Source: Timema cristinae
Lineage: Eukaryota; Arthropoda; Insecta; Phasmatodea; Timematidae
NCBI GenBank assembly: GCA_039000515.1
Contig: JBCFYV010000987.1
Location: forward strand, 113,032 to 177,031
Length of the DNA: 64,000 nt
Direction of reading: 5' to 3'
A model generated the notes under the pieces. That model ran no database searches. It was not told the DNA's origin and saw only the letters and a program-made list of their open reading frames with translations. Positions 47,379 through 56,945 of the stretch are shown here, piece after piece. The first letter of the stretch is position 1. The number at the start of each line of letters is the position of its first letter. Made by a program: the position numbers and the translations under genes.

Positions 47379-47825
47379 TTAGTCTTCATCCTCGCTGACC
47401 TCTTCGTCCCCTTCTAGACGACGGACGTTGTACGTTCGATACTTTTCAAGTTCGGAGATGTTCTTGACCCGATCGAGTTCCTCACGCTCGATTCGAACCA
47501 ACTCGGTGCACAAAGCGTTTTCCTCCTCCAGCGACTCGTCCCAGGTACAGGCTGTAGAACCGCGTTCGACGGACTGAATCGATTCCTGGAGAATTTGCGG
47601 CTCGTCCCCTTCCTTGAGATTGTAGACCGGGCAAGCGGTAGAACAGCGTTCGACAGACTGACTCGATTCCCACATTCCGGGATTATGGCATCCGAGCCAG
47701 TGCACGGAAGAATCACAGCACTCGCTGTAACCTTTGTCGGCCCTCGCGATGTGGTATTCTAAACCGCCGTTCGAGATCTTAATATCGCTCATGTCCTCCA
47801 GACGGTAACCCAACTGCCTAAACAT
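47379..47825 (-). CDS. Unknown acidic Polinton protein with an internal duplication
   Basis: 148 intact codons from ATG 47825-47823. Not recognised. The centre repeats the motif S-x-QSVER-x-STAC twice (residues about 55-66 and 82-93), each near a Cys or Trp, and seven Cys occur in residues 36-92. The C-terminal 60 residues are charged, helical and end in a Glu/Asp run. It is one of few unbroken genes in this element. It is the last minus-strand gene, after the integrase, and has its own TATAAAG 31-37 bases upstream. A cysteine-rich repeat with acidic tail could bind metal or protein; this is inference only. Confidence 0.55.
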   Translation of the reverse strand: MFRQLGYRLEDMSDIKISNGGLEYHIARADKGYSECCDSSVHWLGCHNPGMWESSQSVERCSTACPVYNLKEGDEPQILQESIQSVERGSTACTWDESLEEENALCTELVRIEREELDRVKNISELEKYRTYNVRRLEGDEEVSEDED

Positions 47826-47855
47826 GTCGAATGAGATACGTCCCCCTACCTCGCG

Positions 47856-47862
47856 TCCGCTT
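47856..47862 (-). promoter_or_regulatory. TATA box of the unknown acidic gene
   Basis: The minus strand reads GCGTATAAAGCGG, about 31-37 bases upstream of the ATG at 47825, inside the gap after the integrase stop at 47902. Indicates separate transcription of the last gene. Confidence 0.5.
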
Positions 47863-47901
47863 TATACGCTCGGGATGGAGGGGAACGCGCCCTCCCCTCC
47901 T

Positions 47902-48837
47902 TTAAACTATATCCTTCGCATCGATCCACAAATTGTGTGATGAGTCGTACCCTAACCATTTGACGTATACTCTATTTCCAGAACGTCTGACTATCTTCTC
48001 TACAAGGTAAACATCCGGATACGAAGTCTTTCTAAGCTCCTTACCGTAGAAACCTCCCGTGATAGGATTACCTTTCATATCTTCGAGTAGGAAGGTCCTG
48101 GGATTAGTTTCGACGACGTTACGTATTTTAAACAGTTCGGTTGACCAGTTCGCGGTATAACCCTTTTCGAAAACGTCCTTATACTTGCTGATACGAACTA
48201 TATCACCCACTTTAAAAATGTTCGGTGTGGAATCAGAGATCTTGAAACGTTTATAGACGGTATGTAAAAGTCTATCGTCCTTGACGACTATAGGTCTCAT
48301 CTTTATAGTCGAGTGTACCGTACGGTTGTATTCGTTCAGTAAGGAATCGATCATATCGATCCATCGATAGGATCCTTAAGCCATGAACCTCCTCCACATC
48401 ATGTTCTTGAGAGTACGATTAAATCGTTCCACGACGCTAGCCTTGACGTTGCTGTATGTAGAATAATGATTGATCCTCTTTCTCTTCATTAGCGTTTTGA
48501 ATTCCACGTTGTAAAACTCTGTACCATTATCCGTTTGGAGATGACGTACGGGAGGTAAGCCTTTGTCGGTCACCTTGTCGAGGAGGAGAGCCATTGCGGC
48601 GGTGACATTCTTACCCGTCTTAGTCTTGACGGGTGAGGCCCAAGCCCTCTTGGAATACACATCGATGACGGTGAGAAGGTACTTGAAGCCCTTATTCGAT
48701 CCTGAGTAGGGTATCATCTCCACCAGATCGGCTTGAAGGAGCTCGTTCAAGCCTCGTACGCTAACATGCCTTCGAGGAAATCGTCGTCTTGCAGGACGAT
48801 GAAGTTCGCGCGCAATCTCCCACTTGACGCTGGACAT
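47902..48837 (-). pseudogene. Polinton integrase with C-terminal chromodomain, one internal stop
   Basis: A single frame of 311 codons from ATG 48837-48835, with one TAA at 48378-48376 (after 153 codons). The start follows the TAA of the accessory gene. The retroviral-type DDE core is visible: QADLVEM (residue 37), LQTDNGTEF (residue 103) and KASVVERFNRTLK (Glu near residue 137). After the stop come the WIDMIDSLLNEYNRTVHS block, an SH3-like region (FKVGDIVRISKY) and a chromodomain (VYVKWLGYDSSHNLWIDA). The integrase joins element ends to host DNA, and the chromodomain may direct it to histone marks. All catalytic residues survive, but the stop would truncate it after the core. Confidence 0.9.
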
Positions 48838-48870
48838 GATTGTGATAAAATACCGAAGAGATGAACGTCT

Positions 48871-49614
48871 TTATACGATGATTCCGGCCTCGCGTAATTC
48901 CTCAATGATAGAAACGATCTCGTTCTCGTGAGCAGAATGACCGGCCTCGGTAGATGCGTGCAAGAGTCGTAATCGATCAACCAATTCGTTAGGATCGTCC
49001 CAATAGGTATAATCGACCCCTCTCCCTGTCTCCACCTTGTATAGACCTTAAACCCTCAAGCTCCTCCTCAACATAGGTTTGATGACTAACGAATACTTTG
49101 ATCCAGCTCGCATCTTGATACGAGCGTACGGCTCGTTTCTCAACCGATGCGCGTTCGTTTCTTCGAGCATAGATTTGTATACTTTCAGATCGTCCTTAGT
49201 ATAATGAACGGGTGCTCTTCTGAAGAGTAATTCTAATAGTCCTCGAGTATACGGTATCGTCTTATTGTTAAGGAGTATTGTACCGTCTCTCCCGGTGAAT
49301 ACGATACGGCTATCTCCAAGTTTGCTAGAGTCACCTTCATGACGGACTCCATAGGTCTTATCGGAATGCGCGTGAGATGAATAAAGATAAGTATCCAATA
49401 GATGGTTGTTTTGCAATCTCTCAGGTGAGGCTTCCGTCTCCTCAGGTTCGGGTTTGGCGAGCACCTTCGCCATCTTGTTTAGAGGATCCGTGATAGGTTT
49501 GAACGTTTCATTCGCAACGTGCTCTGACTCATGTCGGGCATCACGTAGTTGCTTATACTTTCGTTTAATAATCTTACTCGCTTTTATGATATCCTCCGTG
49601 ACCTTCGTCGACAT
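48871..49614 (-). pseudogene. Polinton accessory protein, one internal stop
   Basis: ATG 49614-49612 opens 188 codons to TAA at 49050-49048. The same frame continues without a shift as GLYKVETGRGVDYTYWDDPN and ELVDRLRLL...EIVSIIEELREAGIIV to a second TAA at 48873-48871. Both parts look like conserved Polinton sequence, and in relatives known to me they form one protein, so the first TAA is probably a point mutation. The N-terminal part is basic and helical (KASKIIKRKYKQLRDAR), the centre contains a YGVRHEGDSSKLGDSRIVF beta-rich segment, then GLLELLF. Function unknown; its steady place beside the integrase and capsid genes suggests a structural or DNA-associated role. Confidence 0.7.
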
Positions 49615-49662
49615 GATGTAAGGTGTGAATGTCTCTTACAGCGAAGAAACGGTTCATTATAT

Positions 49663-50544
49663 CTATACGTAAGTAAAACATAATTCTACGTGTAAAATCT
49701 TAGACGTCGTCGGGCGTTTTTCTATCATGAAAGATATAGAGTCATCTTTGGACACCTCGAAAGGTGGATCGTCGATAATTTTAAGATTCAACAAGCAAAT
49801 AATATCTTTCAAGTTCATGACCATCGTTGAAACGATGCCCGCTCTCTTGAACTTATAACCACGTTCACCCGTTAGAGTCAATACGAAATGTCTCGTATCT
49901 TTACGCATAGGTTTTGAATCCAAGTAGATGTAGATGAAACTACGATTAACCGTAGAGTCTACATAAGCTTTAGGCACCGCGTCTGAAGGTAATGAGGGCA
50001 TAACTATGTTCCGCAAAACTAGACCACCTGCATCGTAAAGCCGTTCGGTATCTGTCCCCTTTACGTATAGTATACCTCTCACTATCAAATCGTTGTAAAT
50101 GGTTCGTTGTATCACGAAAGTTTCCTCTAGGCTTAGCATCTTTGAACCTAAAGCGTCAAGCGTCGTTTTATTTTCGTCGAGACGATCTTCATGATGATGA
50201 GACAGTTTCCGCACCTCCTCCATCCCTTGACGACTACTCTTCTCAAAGTCGGCGTATTTTATTCGATCCTTCTCCAAATCCCCGATCAACGATTCCATCT
50301 GTCCTTTGATGACGTCCTTGGCGGCGTTAAGGGCGACTATCTGCTCGTTACTATGTCTCGCATCCATCCTATCGACGTAAGACTTGTTACAGACATCCTT
50401 AGATGCGATGGGCGTCTCGACGTTGACGATCCTCTTCGATCTAGCGTCGTAATAGCCTTGAGAGTTTAGAGTCAGATTTCCTTCCGTCTCGACGAGAGAT
50501 CTATATTTGTGGAGACTATGACCGAATTTAGATATGGACGACAA
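49663..50544 (-). CDS. Fibre-like coiled-coil protein of the Polinton
   Basis: 293 intact codons from ATG 50544-50542. Two copies of the motif IVNVETPIASKDVCNKSYVD / IVMPSLPSDAVPKAYVD (about residues 36-56 and 184-201) match the short repeat common in phage and virus tail-fibre shafts (N-x-x-x-P-x-x-x-D-A/V-x-x-K-x-YVD). Between them lies a long coiled coil (about 66-140). The C-terminal 95 residues are beta-rich with no stop or frame break. The layout, shaft motif, coil, shaft motif, globular tip, suggests a trimeric spike or receptor-binding fibre. The gene stands between the ATPase and the accessory gene. Fibre role is inferred from the motif. Confidence 0.6.
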   Translation of the reverse strand: MSSISKFGHSLHKYRSLVETEGNLTLNSQGYYDARSKRIVNVETPIASKDVCNKSYVDRMDARHSNEQIVALNAAKDVIKGQMESLIGDLEKDRIKYADFEKSSRQGMEEVRKLSHHHEDRLDENKTTLDALGSKMLSLEETFVIQRTIYNDLIVRGILYVKGTDTERLYDAGGLVLRNIVMPSLPSDAVPKAYVDSTVNRSFIYIYLDSKPMRKDTRHFVLTLTGERGYKFKRAGIVSTMVMNLKDIICLLNLKIIDDPPFEVSKDDSISFMIEKRPTTSKILHVELCFTYV

Positions 50545-50577
50545 GATGTCTTATCGCGTACTGAATATACGTTCTTG

Positions 50578-51269
50578 TCAATCGTGCAAGATAAAGGTAT
50601 CGAACCCGTAGCGATATCGTCCTTTATCAATCTCATGATCTTTACTCAGCACCAGAAAATCGTACTTGTGTTTTTTCCAACACAGTGAGCACACCACATT
50701 AAATTCTTGGAATGTCATATCCGTGTTCACGTGATCGTCGTAGACGTGTCTCAGATTCGTATCGTCCATCCTGAATAGGATGAGAAGATTTGCGTTATCT
50801 CTCAACATCTGTTTCGGAATGCGCGAGTACGTCTGACAGAGATAGAAACAGTCTCTAGCCTTATGTATAACCATACTGAAATAAGCCTTATATTAAACTG
50901 TCTATCTCAAGCGACGTCGTCGAAAATGAATACAGAGTCGGGTTCGGCATCGGACGGAAGGATAATTTCCGCGTTGTCGAAATACGGGAAATAGCCCATA
51001 CCTTCGACGAGCGAGAGAACCTTTGATAAACGTTGATACTTGTGCTGGTACAACGATTTAGAGTAAACGTACACGTTCTTGAAGCGTAGACCGTTAGGTT
51101 CCTCCAACAGACTGATCATGGCGTTGGTTTTACCGCAATTCGAAGGTCCACAGATGATGCAGCGGATAGTATCAGGTAACAACGTACCGTGTCTCTGAGG
51201 TAAAGCTCCACCCTCATCGTGATCGTTGTTGTGTACAGTTAAAGAATCTGTCTGTTTCTCGAGCCGCAT
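50578..51269 (-). pseudogene. Polinton packaging ATPase (FtsK/HerA type), stop plus frameshift
   Basis: The likely start is ATG 51269-51267. Walker A is GPSNCGKT at about 51125-51148 and Walker B is SVFIFDDVA at about 50910-50936. A TGA at 50909-50907 ends the first frame. After about 30 bases the coding continues one base out of frame as HKARDCFYLCQTYSRIPK, with NANLLILFRMDD (an arginine/sensor-type block) and DDHVNTDMTFQEF, to the stop at 50578. These are the hallmarks of A32-like ATPases that pump DNA into double-jelly-roll capsids. The two faults sit directly after Walker B, so the protein would lack its second half. Divergent partner of the PLA2 gene at 51328. Confidence 0.88.
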
Positions 51270-51330
51270 GTTGACTACTTCATCTATATAATGCGCGCAC
51301 CTATATAAATGCGAATCAGTACGTGTTATG
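51267..51330. promoter_or_regulatory. Head-to-head promoter between ATPase and PLA2 genes
   Basis: About 58 bases separate two start codons on opposite strands. The plus strand has CTATATAAATG (51301-51311) and a TCAGT at 51317-51321 before ATG 51328. The minus strand reads ATTATATAGATG-type sequence upstream of ATG 51269. It would drive the packaging/minus block and the capsid/plus block together. Confidence 0.45.
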
Positions 51331-51931
51331 AGACAAAGAAGAGGGGGAGAATTGTTGGATAAGATAATCAATAATCTACCGTTTTAAAGCGCATATACCT
51401 GGATACCAGTACTGCGGACCGGGGACAAAGTTTGAAAAACGATTGAAACGAGGCGATCCCGGAATAAACGAGTTAGACCGGTACTGTAAAGAACACGATA
51501 TCGCCTACTCCAAGGTGAAAGATCTTGCAGGACGTCATACTGCAGATCGTGAACTTATCGAGAAATCATGGAAAAGATTACTCGCGCCTGACTCAAAGTT
51601 GGGCGAGAAAGCTGCCGCGTGGGCGGTCACCAACGTGATGAAAGCTAAAGTCAAGATGGGTTCAGGTCTAAAGAAGAATAAGAAAACTAAACGTCGTCAA
51701 CGACGAGTTACTACTAGACGCCGTAAGAAGAAGGGTGGAATTCTACCTATACTACCTTTGATCGCAGCGCTTGGAGCCGTCGCCGGAGGAGCCACAGGAA
51801 TCACGAAGGCGGTACAAAGTGCTAAGGCGAATACGAAACAATTGAACGAGGCTCAGAGACATAATCGTACGCTCGAAGCTATCGCCATGGGGAAAGGCAT
51901 GTATCTACGGCCTTACCCGAAAAGAAAATGA
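51328..51931 (+). pseudogene. Minor capsid protein with parvovirus-type PLA2 domain, one frameshift
   Basis: ATG 51328 opens a short basic stretch ending DKIINNLPF, then one extra base in TTTTAAA (51382-51388) shifts the frame to IPGYQYCGPGTKFEKRL. YCGPGT is the calcium loop and DRYCKEHDIAYSK the HD catalytic helix of secreted PLA2-type enzymes, found in parvovirus VP1 and in Polinton minor capsid proteins, where it helps membrane crossing. Then follow a basic tract (KKNKKTKRRQRRVTTRRRKKK), a hydrophobic segment (LPILPLIAALGAVAGGATGI) and a C-terminal GMYLRPYPKRK like adenovirus pVI-type tails. The stop TGA overlaps the start of the protease gene. Apart from the frameshift it is intact. Confidence 0.85.
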
Positions 51932-52290
51932 CTACCTAAACGTGCCCTTACTGAAACGGATCTGCGCAAGTACGCCGCCGAGTTAAAAAAATCCCTTTCT
52001 TTAGAGGAGTATTTGCGAGAGATGCTTTACCTAGCGGTCCTCCTTGGAAGATAGAGAACGCCATCATCAATCTTGATGATGATAGCGGTAAGAGTACGCA
52101 TTGGGTGGCGTATAAGAAAAACGGTGGGCGGGCTGATTATTTCGATAGTTTCGGTGATCTAAGACCGCCGCTCGAACTTGTTCGATATCTCGGAGGAATA
52201 CCTATCACCTATAATCATACTCGTTATCAAGAGTACGGCACCGTTTTATGCGGTCATCTTTGTTTAGCTTTCCTTAAATACTCGCGTTGA
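51928..52290 (+). pseudogene. Adenain-like maturation protease, two frameshifts
   Basis: An ATG at 51929 overlaps the TGA of the PLA2 gene. Conserved sequence RALTETDLRKYAAELK follows one frame away, then another shift in an A-run (51986-51992) leads to FFRGVFARDALPSGPPWK. From there it is clean to TGA 52288-52290. Catalytic residues: His in STHWVAYKK (about 52099), Asp in YFDSFGDLRPP, Cys in TVLCGHLCLAFL. This is the C5 (adenovirus protease) family, which in Polintons is thought to cleave capsid and minor capsid precursors. Second enzyme of this kind in the window; the other is at 480-1058. Confidence 0.85.
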
Positions 52291-53017
52291 CGTTTGATAT
52301 TAGTAAATATGTCTATGACGCTTACACTGAGGGTCAGAGTTCGAATCTGACAGAGAACTACTTCCCGCATATCCTTCTCGGAGAAGAGAATCGTGAAGAA
52401 GAATGGTTCATCGGACTGATCAATCTTGCCACGTTCAATTCCATACCGAACATTGACGAACGTTATAATAAATTTTATTGCGACGGTAAAGAGTATACAG
52501 TCCCTCCGGGCACCTATGAGCTTGAGGCGTTGGATCGATTCTTGCGAAGAGAAGTCCGAGTAACGTAAAGCTCTCGATTATCGGTGACCCTAGCACTTTA
52601 AAGAGCTGTATCACTTGCAATAAACCTATCGACTTTACCCGACCTGGCACGTTTGCATCCTTGCTAGGGTTCGACTCGGTCATACTTCCTGCGGGGAAGA
52701 CGCACGTATCTACCAATACCGTGAATATTCTTCACGTGAATGTGATCCGCGTAGAATGTAGTCTCGCTAGCGGGGCTTACGTCAACGGAAAACCGAGTCA
52801 TACCTTGCACGAGTTCAGTATGACCGTCCCGCCGGGCTATAAGATAGTGGAAGCGCCTAACAATATAATTTACCTTCCGGTAACGAAGCGAGTAATAGAG
52901 TCTGTCGCGGTACGACTTATCGACGAACGAGGGGATATCATCAACTTTAGAGACGAAACGATATCGCTACGTCTACATCTGAAACGAGTCGGTGGAGATG
53001 GGACTTGTACTAGATAA
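52287..53017 (+). pseudogene. Minor capsid (penton-type) protein, one frameshift
   Basis: Coding begins TFDISKYVYDAYTEG. The only start in phase is TTG at 52287, overlapping the protease stop, so an ATG was probably lost. A frame break at about 52558-52568 (after RREVRVT) shifts to LSIIGDPSTLKSCITC, FASLLGFDSVILPAGK, VNILHVNVIRVECSLASGAY and PPGYKIVEAPNNIIYLPV. The second half, with its beta-strand pattern and conserved LLGF, NVIRVECN-like and PPGYKI blocks, is the single-jelly-roll Polinton minor capsid protein thought to form pentons. Stop at 53015-53017. The next gene overlaps it by about 25 bases. Confidence 0.8.
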
Positions 53018-53122
53018 AACGAGACGGCGAAGTATTCCTCGAAACATTGAGAGAAGGACAGTGAAAGTGTTAACACCTGCAAATAAACTCTATTTAAGAC
53101 GTCTAGGTTACTCGAAAATAAT
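52992..53122 (+). CDS. Small basic protein before the major capsid gene
   Basis: ATG 52992 (or 52998) opens MGLVLDKTRRRSIPRNIE and RRTVKVLTPANKLYLRRLGY, then runs directly into the major capsid start at 53121 with no stop between. A short Arg/Lys-rich ORF ending TPAN-x-x-x-L-x-x-LGY is known to me as a separate small Polinton gene. Here it is either fused to the capsid gene by loss of its stop or a slightly longer version. Role unknown. Confidence 0.45.
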
Positions 53123-54358
53123 GGATGACGCCGCGGATATTCTGAACATTGGGGAGTCTGCCGCTTTCGATACGGCCTTGAGCATGTTTCCAGTATCATT
53201 CCTACGCTTCGTATATTCCCGGCCCGTTAGCTAACGGGAACGAGCTTAGGATATCTATCCAACAAGAAGGGTTATGCACGTTACCTCACCGCTCTCTGCT
53301 ACATATCAAAGGGCGGACTACTTTTGAATACGGGAGAACCTGGAAGTACTTCGAGGATTGTTAATAACGGAATACTGCATCTATTCTCAAGAATCGCCTA
53401 TGAGATCAACGGGGTAGAGATTGATCAATCGAGAGATGTAGGTATTTCGACTCAGCTTAAAAACTATTTATCTATAAGGAATGGTTGGCAGACTCATCTT
53501 TCAAACGCCGGTTGGAGGTTTGAAGGAGTTCACGTACATGCTGAAACAAGCATCTTTGACGTATGCATCCATTTACGTCTCATACTAGGATTCGTGAAGA
53601 CTATTCCCGAATACTGATCAACGCGAAACAAGAACTGGTACTAGTTCGTTCGACCGGCGACAACAACGCTTTACAAAGAGCCTCACCTCCTACCGCGGAG
53701 ACGCCCTCTAGGATCGAGTTAAGTAAAATATCTTGATTTGTACCGCATATAAAGACTGACAATATCAATCGGCCCAACCCGCTTAATTTCATCAAGAGCG
53801 GGAGGATCATCGAGCTACCTTTCCGTACTTGGGAATTGTACAAGTACCCTAACGTACCTACCTCTAATCAACATGATTGGACCGTGAAAACGTCAACTTT
53901 GCTGGAAAAACCTCTTTACGTTGTTTTCGCGCTTCAGACTGGGTGGAACAATACGACGGCTGCAGTTAGAAGTATTTTTGACCATTGTAATTTACGTAAT
54001 GCTAAACTCTATCTAAATTCTAACATGTACCCTTATGAGGATATGAACTTGAACTTTAGACAAGATTCCTTCTCGAAATTATACGAAGACTACGCTAATT
54101 TCCAGACTTCGTACTACGGAACGAGAGCCTCTTTACCTTTACTTGACCCTTCTCATTTCAAGTCTCACGCACCCATCGTCGTGTTCGATGCTAGCCGAAA
54201 GGAAGATACTCTCAAGGACGGTATGGTGACATGCCGTATAAACGTTCGAGACGGAGGAAAATATCCCGGTAAATACCAAGGCGTTTTGTCTAATCATACA
54301 CGATAGAGTTGTCCGCTATAACCCTTCAAACAGTGACGTTAGCAAGATGACATCATAA
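53121..54358 (+). pseudogene. Major capsid protein (double jelly-roll), several frameshifts
   Basis: Begins at ATG 53121 with DILNIGESAAFDTALS. Then in another frame come FQYHSYASYIPGPLANGNEL and RISIQQEGLCTLPHRSLL. A third frame gives VNNGILHLFSRIAYEINGVE and GVEIDQSRDVGISTQLKNYL. Further breaks lie near 53600-53760. The last part is VKTSTLLEKPLYVVFALQTG, TFDHCN-like FDHCNLRNAKLYLNSNMYPY, DYANFQTSYYG and PIVVFDAS. The end is at TAA 54356-54358 after a final shift at about 54297. These blocks define Polinton double-jelly-roll capsid proteins, the hexon-type shell subunit. No part of the sequence order is missing, but the frame changes at least four times. Confidence 0.85.
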
Positions 54359-54560
54359 ATGAGACAACATTGTTCAATATCATCAATCTTCCCCAGCGTG
54401 GAACAGGAGGTACGGTGAGGAGGAGGGGGAAGTTCAGTACACATCGTGAGTATCAATCTTATTAAAGGAACTGGAAAGATGAATCGACTACAGAGTATCA
54501 TCAACGTTGATAGTGACAAGTACAAAACTTAAAAACACGAGTGTTCCGATACCTGGAAAA

Positions 54561-54893
54561 ATGTCCGACTGCTCCGCGAATGGTTTAAGAATTTTAAGTT
54601 TGATCGGACAAAACTTTTGCGATCTGACCAAGAGTGCGATGCGGAACGATACGAGTTCGATTATTACAGCTTTGCTTCATATGATAGTCTTGATAAACGA
54701 GTATAAAGAGTACATTGATTTCAATAAGTTATCATGCTTCTGCGGTCAAGACGAGGTTGACACGGTCAGACGGAGGAAGAAAACTACTGACGCTTCTAAA
54801 CGTTCGCTTGGAAAGAAGAATAAAACTTATGAGGAAACGAACGAGGAGCCTACGAAGAAGAAGCTGCGAGACGAGTTGAGTGAGCACTTTTAA
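54561..54893 (+). CDS. Small Polinton protein of unknown function
   Basis: 110 codons from ATG 54561. Residues 1-55 are helical with hydrophobic faces (LRILSLIGQNFCDLTKSA, SIITALLHMIVLINEYKEY). The next part has CFCGQDEVDTV, and the last 40 residues are Lys/Arg/Glu rich. Frame intact. It is the last plus-strand gene and is followed by the repeat region, with no obvious partner. Could be a DNA- or capsid-associated small protein; not recognised. Confidence 0.4.
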   Translation: MSDCSANGLRILSLIGQNFCDLTKSAMRNDTSSIITALLHMIVLINEYKEYIDFNKLSCFCGQDEVDTVRRRKKTTDASKRSLGKKNKTYEETNEEPTKKKLRDELSEHF

Positions 54894-54899
54894 TCTAAA

Positions 54900-55150
54900 A
54901 ACTTTTTCACAGCTACTTGCAATGTATTAAAGATTATGTATAAGTCTAATAATGAGGTAAACTTTTTAGCGATTATTAATGTATAAGTTTATTCTTTGTA
55001 TAAGTTTATAATGTAACGTTTATTACTTTTTCTTTTGTATAAGTCTAATAAAGGTAAACTTTTTAACGATTATTACTGTATAAGTTTATTCTTTTTTTAG
55101 AAATGTAACAAGCCTTTTTAAATAAAAAGAATGAACGATTATCACTTTTT
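54900..55150. repeat. Short direct repeats after the capsid block
   Basis: TATAAGTCTAATAA / GTAAACTTTTTAGCGATTAT / TGTATAAGTTTATTCTTT occur twice about 90-110 bases apart. AT-rich, noncoding. Confidence 0.55.
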
Positions 55151-55199
55151 CTTTTGTATTCTTTACATTTATAAAAACTGTTTATAAATAAGCTAAAAG

Positions 55200-56165
55200 G
55201 GTAAGGGTGAGTAGGATGCAATTCATAACAAATACTCCATCATTTGTCCATGATTAAAGTGTAAATACTCACCATCCCAAATATGGCTTTATTATTTACT
55301 AGGTTAAAGGTAAAAAATGTTTTACAATCCCGTTTTTTTAAAAATTTTACTATAGGATACTATTCATAACAATTGCGCCATCATTTGCATATGACGAGAG
55401 TGTACACATACCATTCCAAATATGACTTTATTATTTACTAGGTTAAAGGTAAAAAAAAATTTCCAATCCCGTTTTTTAAATTTTTTTATTATAGAGTACT
55501 ATTCATAACAATTGCACCATCATTTGCGCATGATGAGAGTGTACCCATACCATTCCAAATATGACTTTATTATTTACCAGGTTAAAGGTAAAAAAAAATG
55601 TTTTTCCTATTTAAATAAACTAAAAGGGTAAGGAGGAGTAGGGTACTATGTACCATCATTTGTACATGACGAGAGTGTGAATACTCTCTGTACCTATGGT
55701 TTTTATTATTTACTAGGTCAAAGGTAAAAAAAATATTTTCTAATCCCGTTTTTTTTAAATTTTATTATAGGGTACTATTCATAACAATTGCAGCATCATT
55801 TGCGCATGATGAGAGTGTACCCATACCATTCCAAATATGACTTTATTATTTACTAGGTTAAAGGTAAAAAAATGTTTTTTCCCATTTAAATAAGCAAAAA
55901 GGGTAAGGATGAGTAGGGTGCTATGTACCATCATTTGCGCATGACGAGAGTGTACCCATACCATTTCAAATATGACTTTATTATTTACTAGGTTAAAGGT
56001 AAAAAATGTTTTTCCCATTTAAATAAGCTAAAAGGGTAAGGAGGAGTAGGGTGCTATGTACCATCATTTGTGTTTGACGAGAGTGTGAATACTCTCTGTA
56101 CCCATGGTTTTTTTTATTATTTACTAGGTCAAAGGTAAAAAAATGTTTTCCCACCCCGTATTTTA
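55200..56165 (+). repeat. Tandem array, about 138-bp period, seven units, inside the Polinton
   Basis: The string ATTATTTACTAGGTTAAAGG recurs (some with GGTCAAAGG) at about 55291, 55431, 55571, 55706, 55846, 55981 and 56118, spacing 135-140. Each unit also has CCATCATTTGCGCATGACGA and ACTATTCATAACAATTGC or GGTAAGGA-GAGTAGGGT. A further single unit start is seen at about 61217-61275. Confidence 0.85.
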
Positions 56166-56229
56166 AATTTATTAATTACATGAGAATCGAACAAATATGA
56201 AAAGTATCAAAGAGGGAGAGGCGAGGTAA

Positions 56230-56945
56230 AAAAATAACAATACACATACACATACACATGCACACACGGAAAACTCTATTTAATGAATATAATGATATAC
56301 ATTTTTTTTAAACAGATACATACTAAATAAGTATATTTTCTTCTTCAGTTAAGTTAAAGAACATGAATTTTTTTCTCAAGTCTTTTAGAAGCGTTAACGT
56401 TTTCTAGTGATAAAGGTATAGTTCTTATACATTGACATTAATTATTCACTCTTGTATTAATCAAAACATAAATACACACATGCAACACACACAGAAAACT
56501 CTATTTAATGAATATAATGATATACATTTTTTTTAAACAGATACATACTAAATTAGTATATTTTCTTCTTCAGTTAAGTTACAGAATATGAATATTTTTC
56601 TCAAGTCTTTTAGAAGCGTTAACATTTTCTAGTGATAAAGGTATAGTTCTTTTAAGAAGCACTAGATATAGTTCTTTTTTCCGATTATACATTGACATTA
56701 ATTATTCACTCTTGTATTAATCAAAAACATACATACACACATGCACACACACAGAAAACTCTATTTAATGAATATAATGATATACAATTTTTTAAACAGA
56801 TACATACTAAATTAGTATATTTTCTTCAGTTAAGTTACAGAACATGAATATATTTTTCCTCAAGTCTTTTTTAAAAGCACTAACATTTTTAGTGGTAAAG
56901 GTATAGTTCTTATACATTGACATTAATTATTCACTTACACTATAG
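56230..56945 (+). repeat. Second tandem array inside the Polinton, about 225-260 bp, three units
   Basis: GAAAACTCTATTTAATGAAT starts near 56268, 56493 and 56753. Each is followed by an AATGATATACATTTTTTTTA block, a TTCTTCAGTTAAGTTA block and a TTAGAAGCGTTAAC-type block. AC/CACACA tracts precede each unit. Confidence 0.8.

Noticed and set aside
48747..48980. Minus-strand 77-codon frame before the integrase
   Set aside because: It is another frame over the accessory C-terminus and integrase start; the conserved proteins use other frames.
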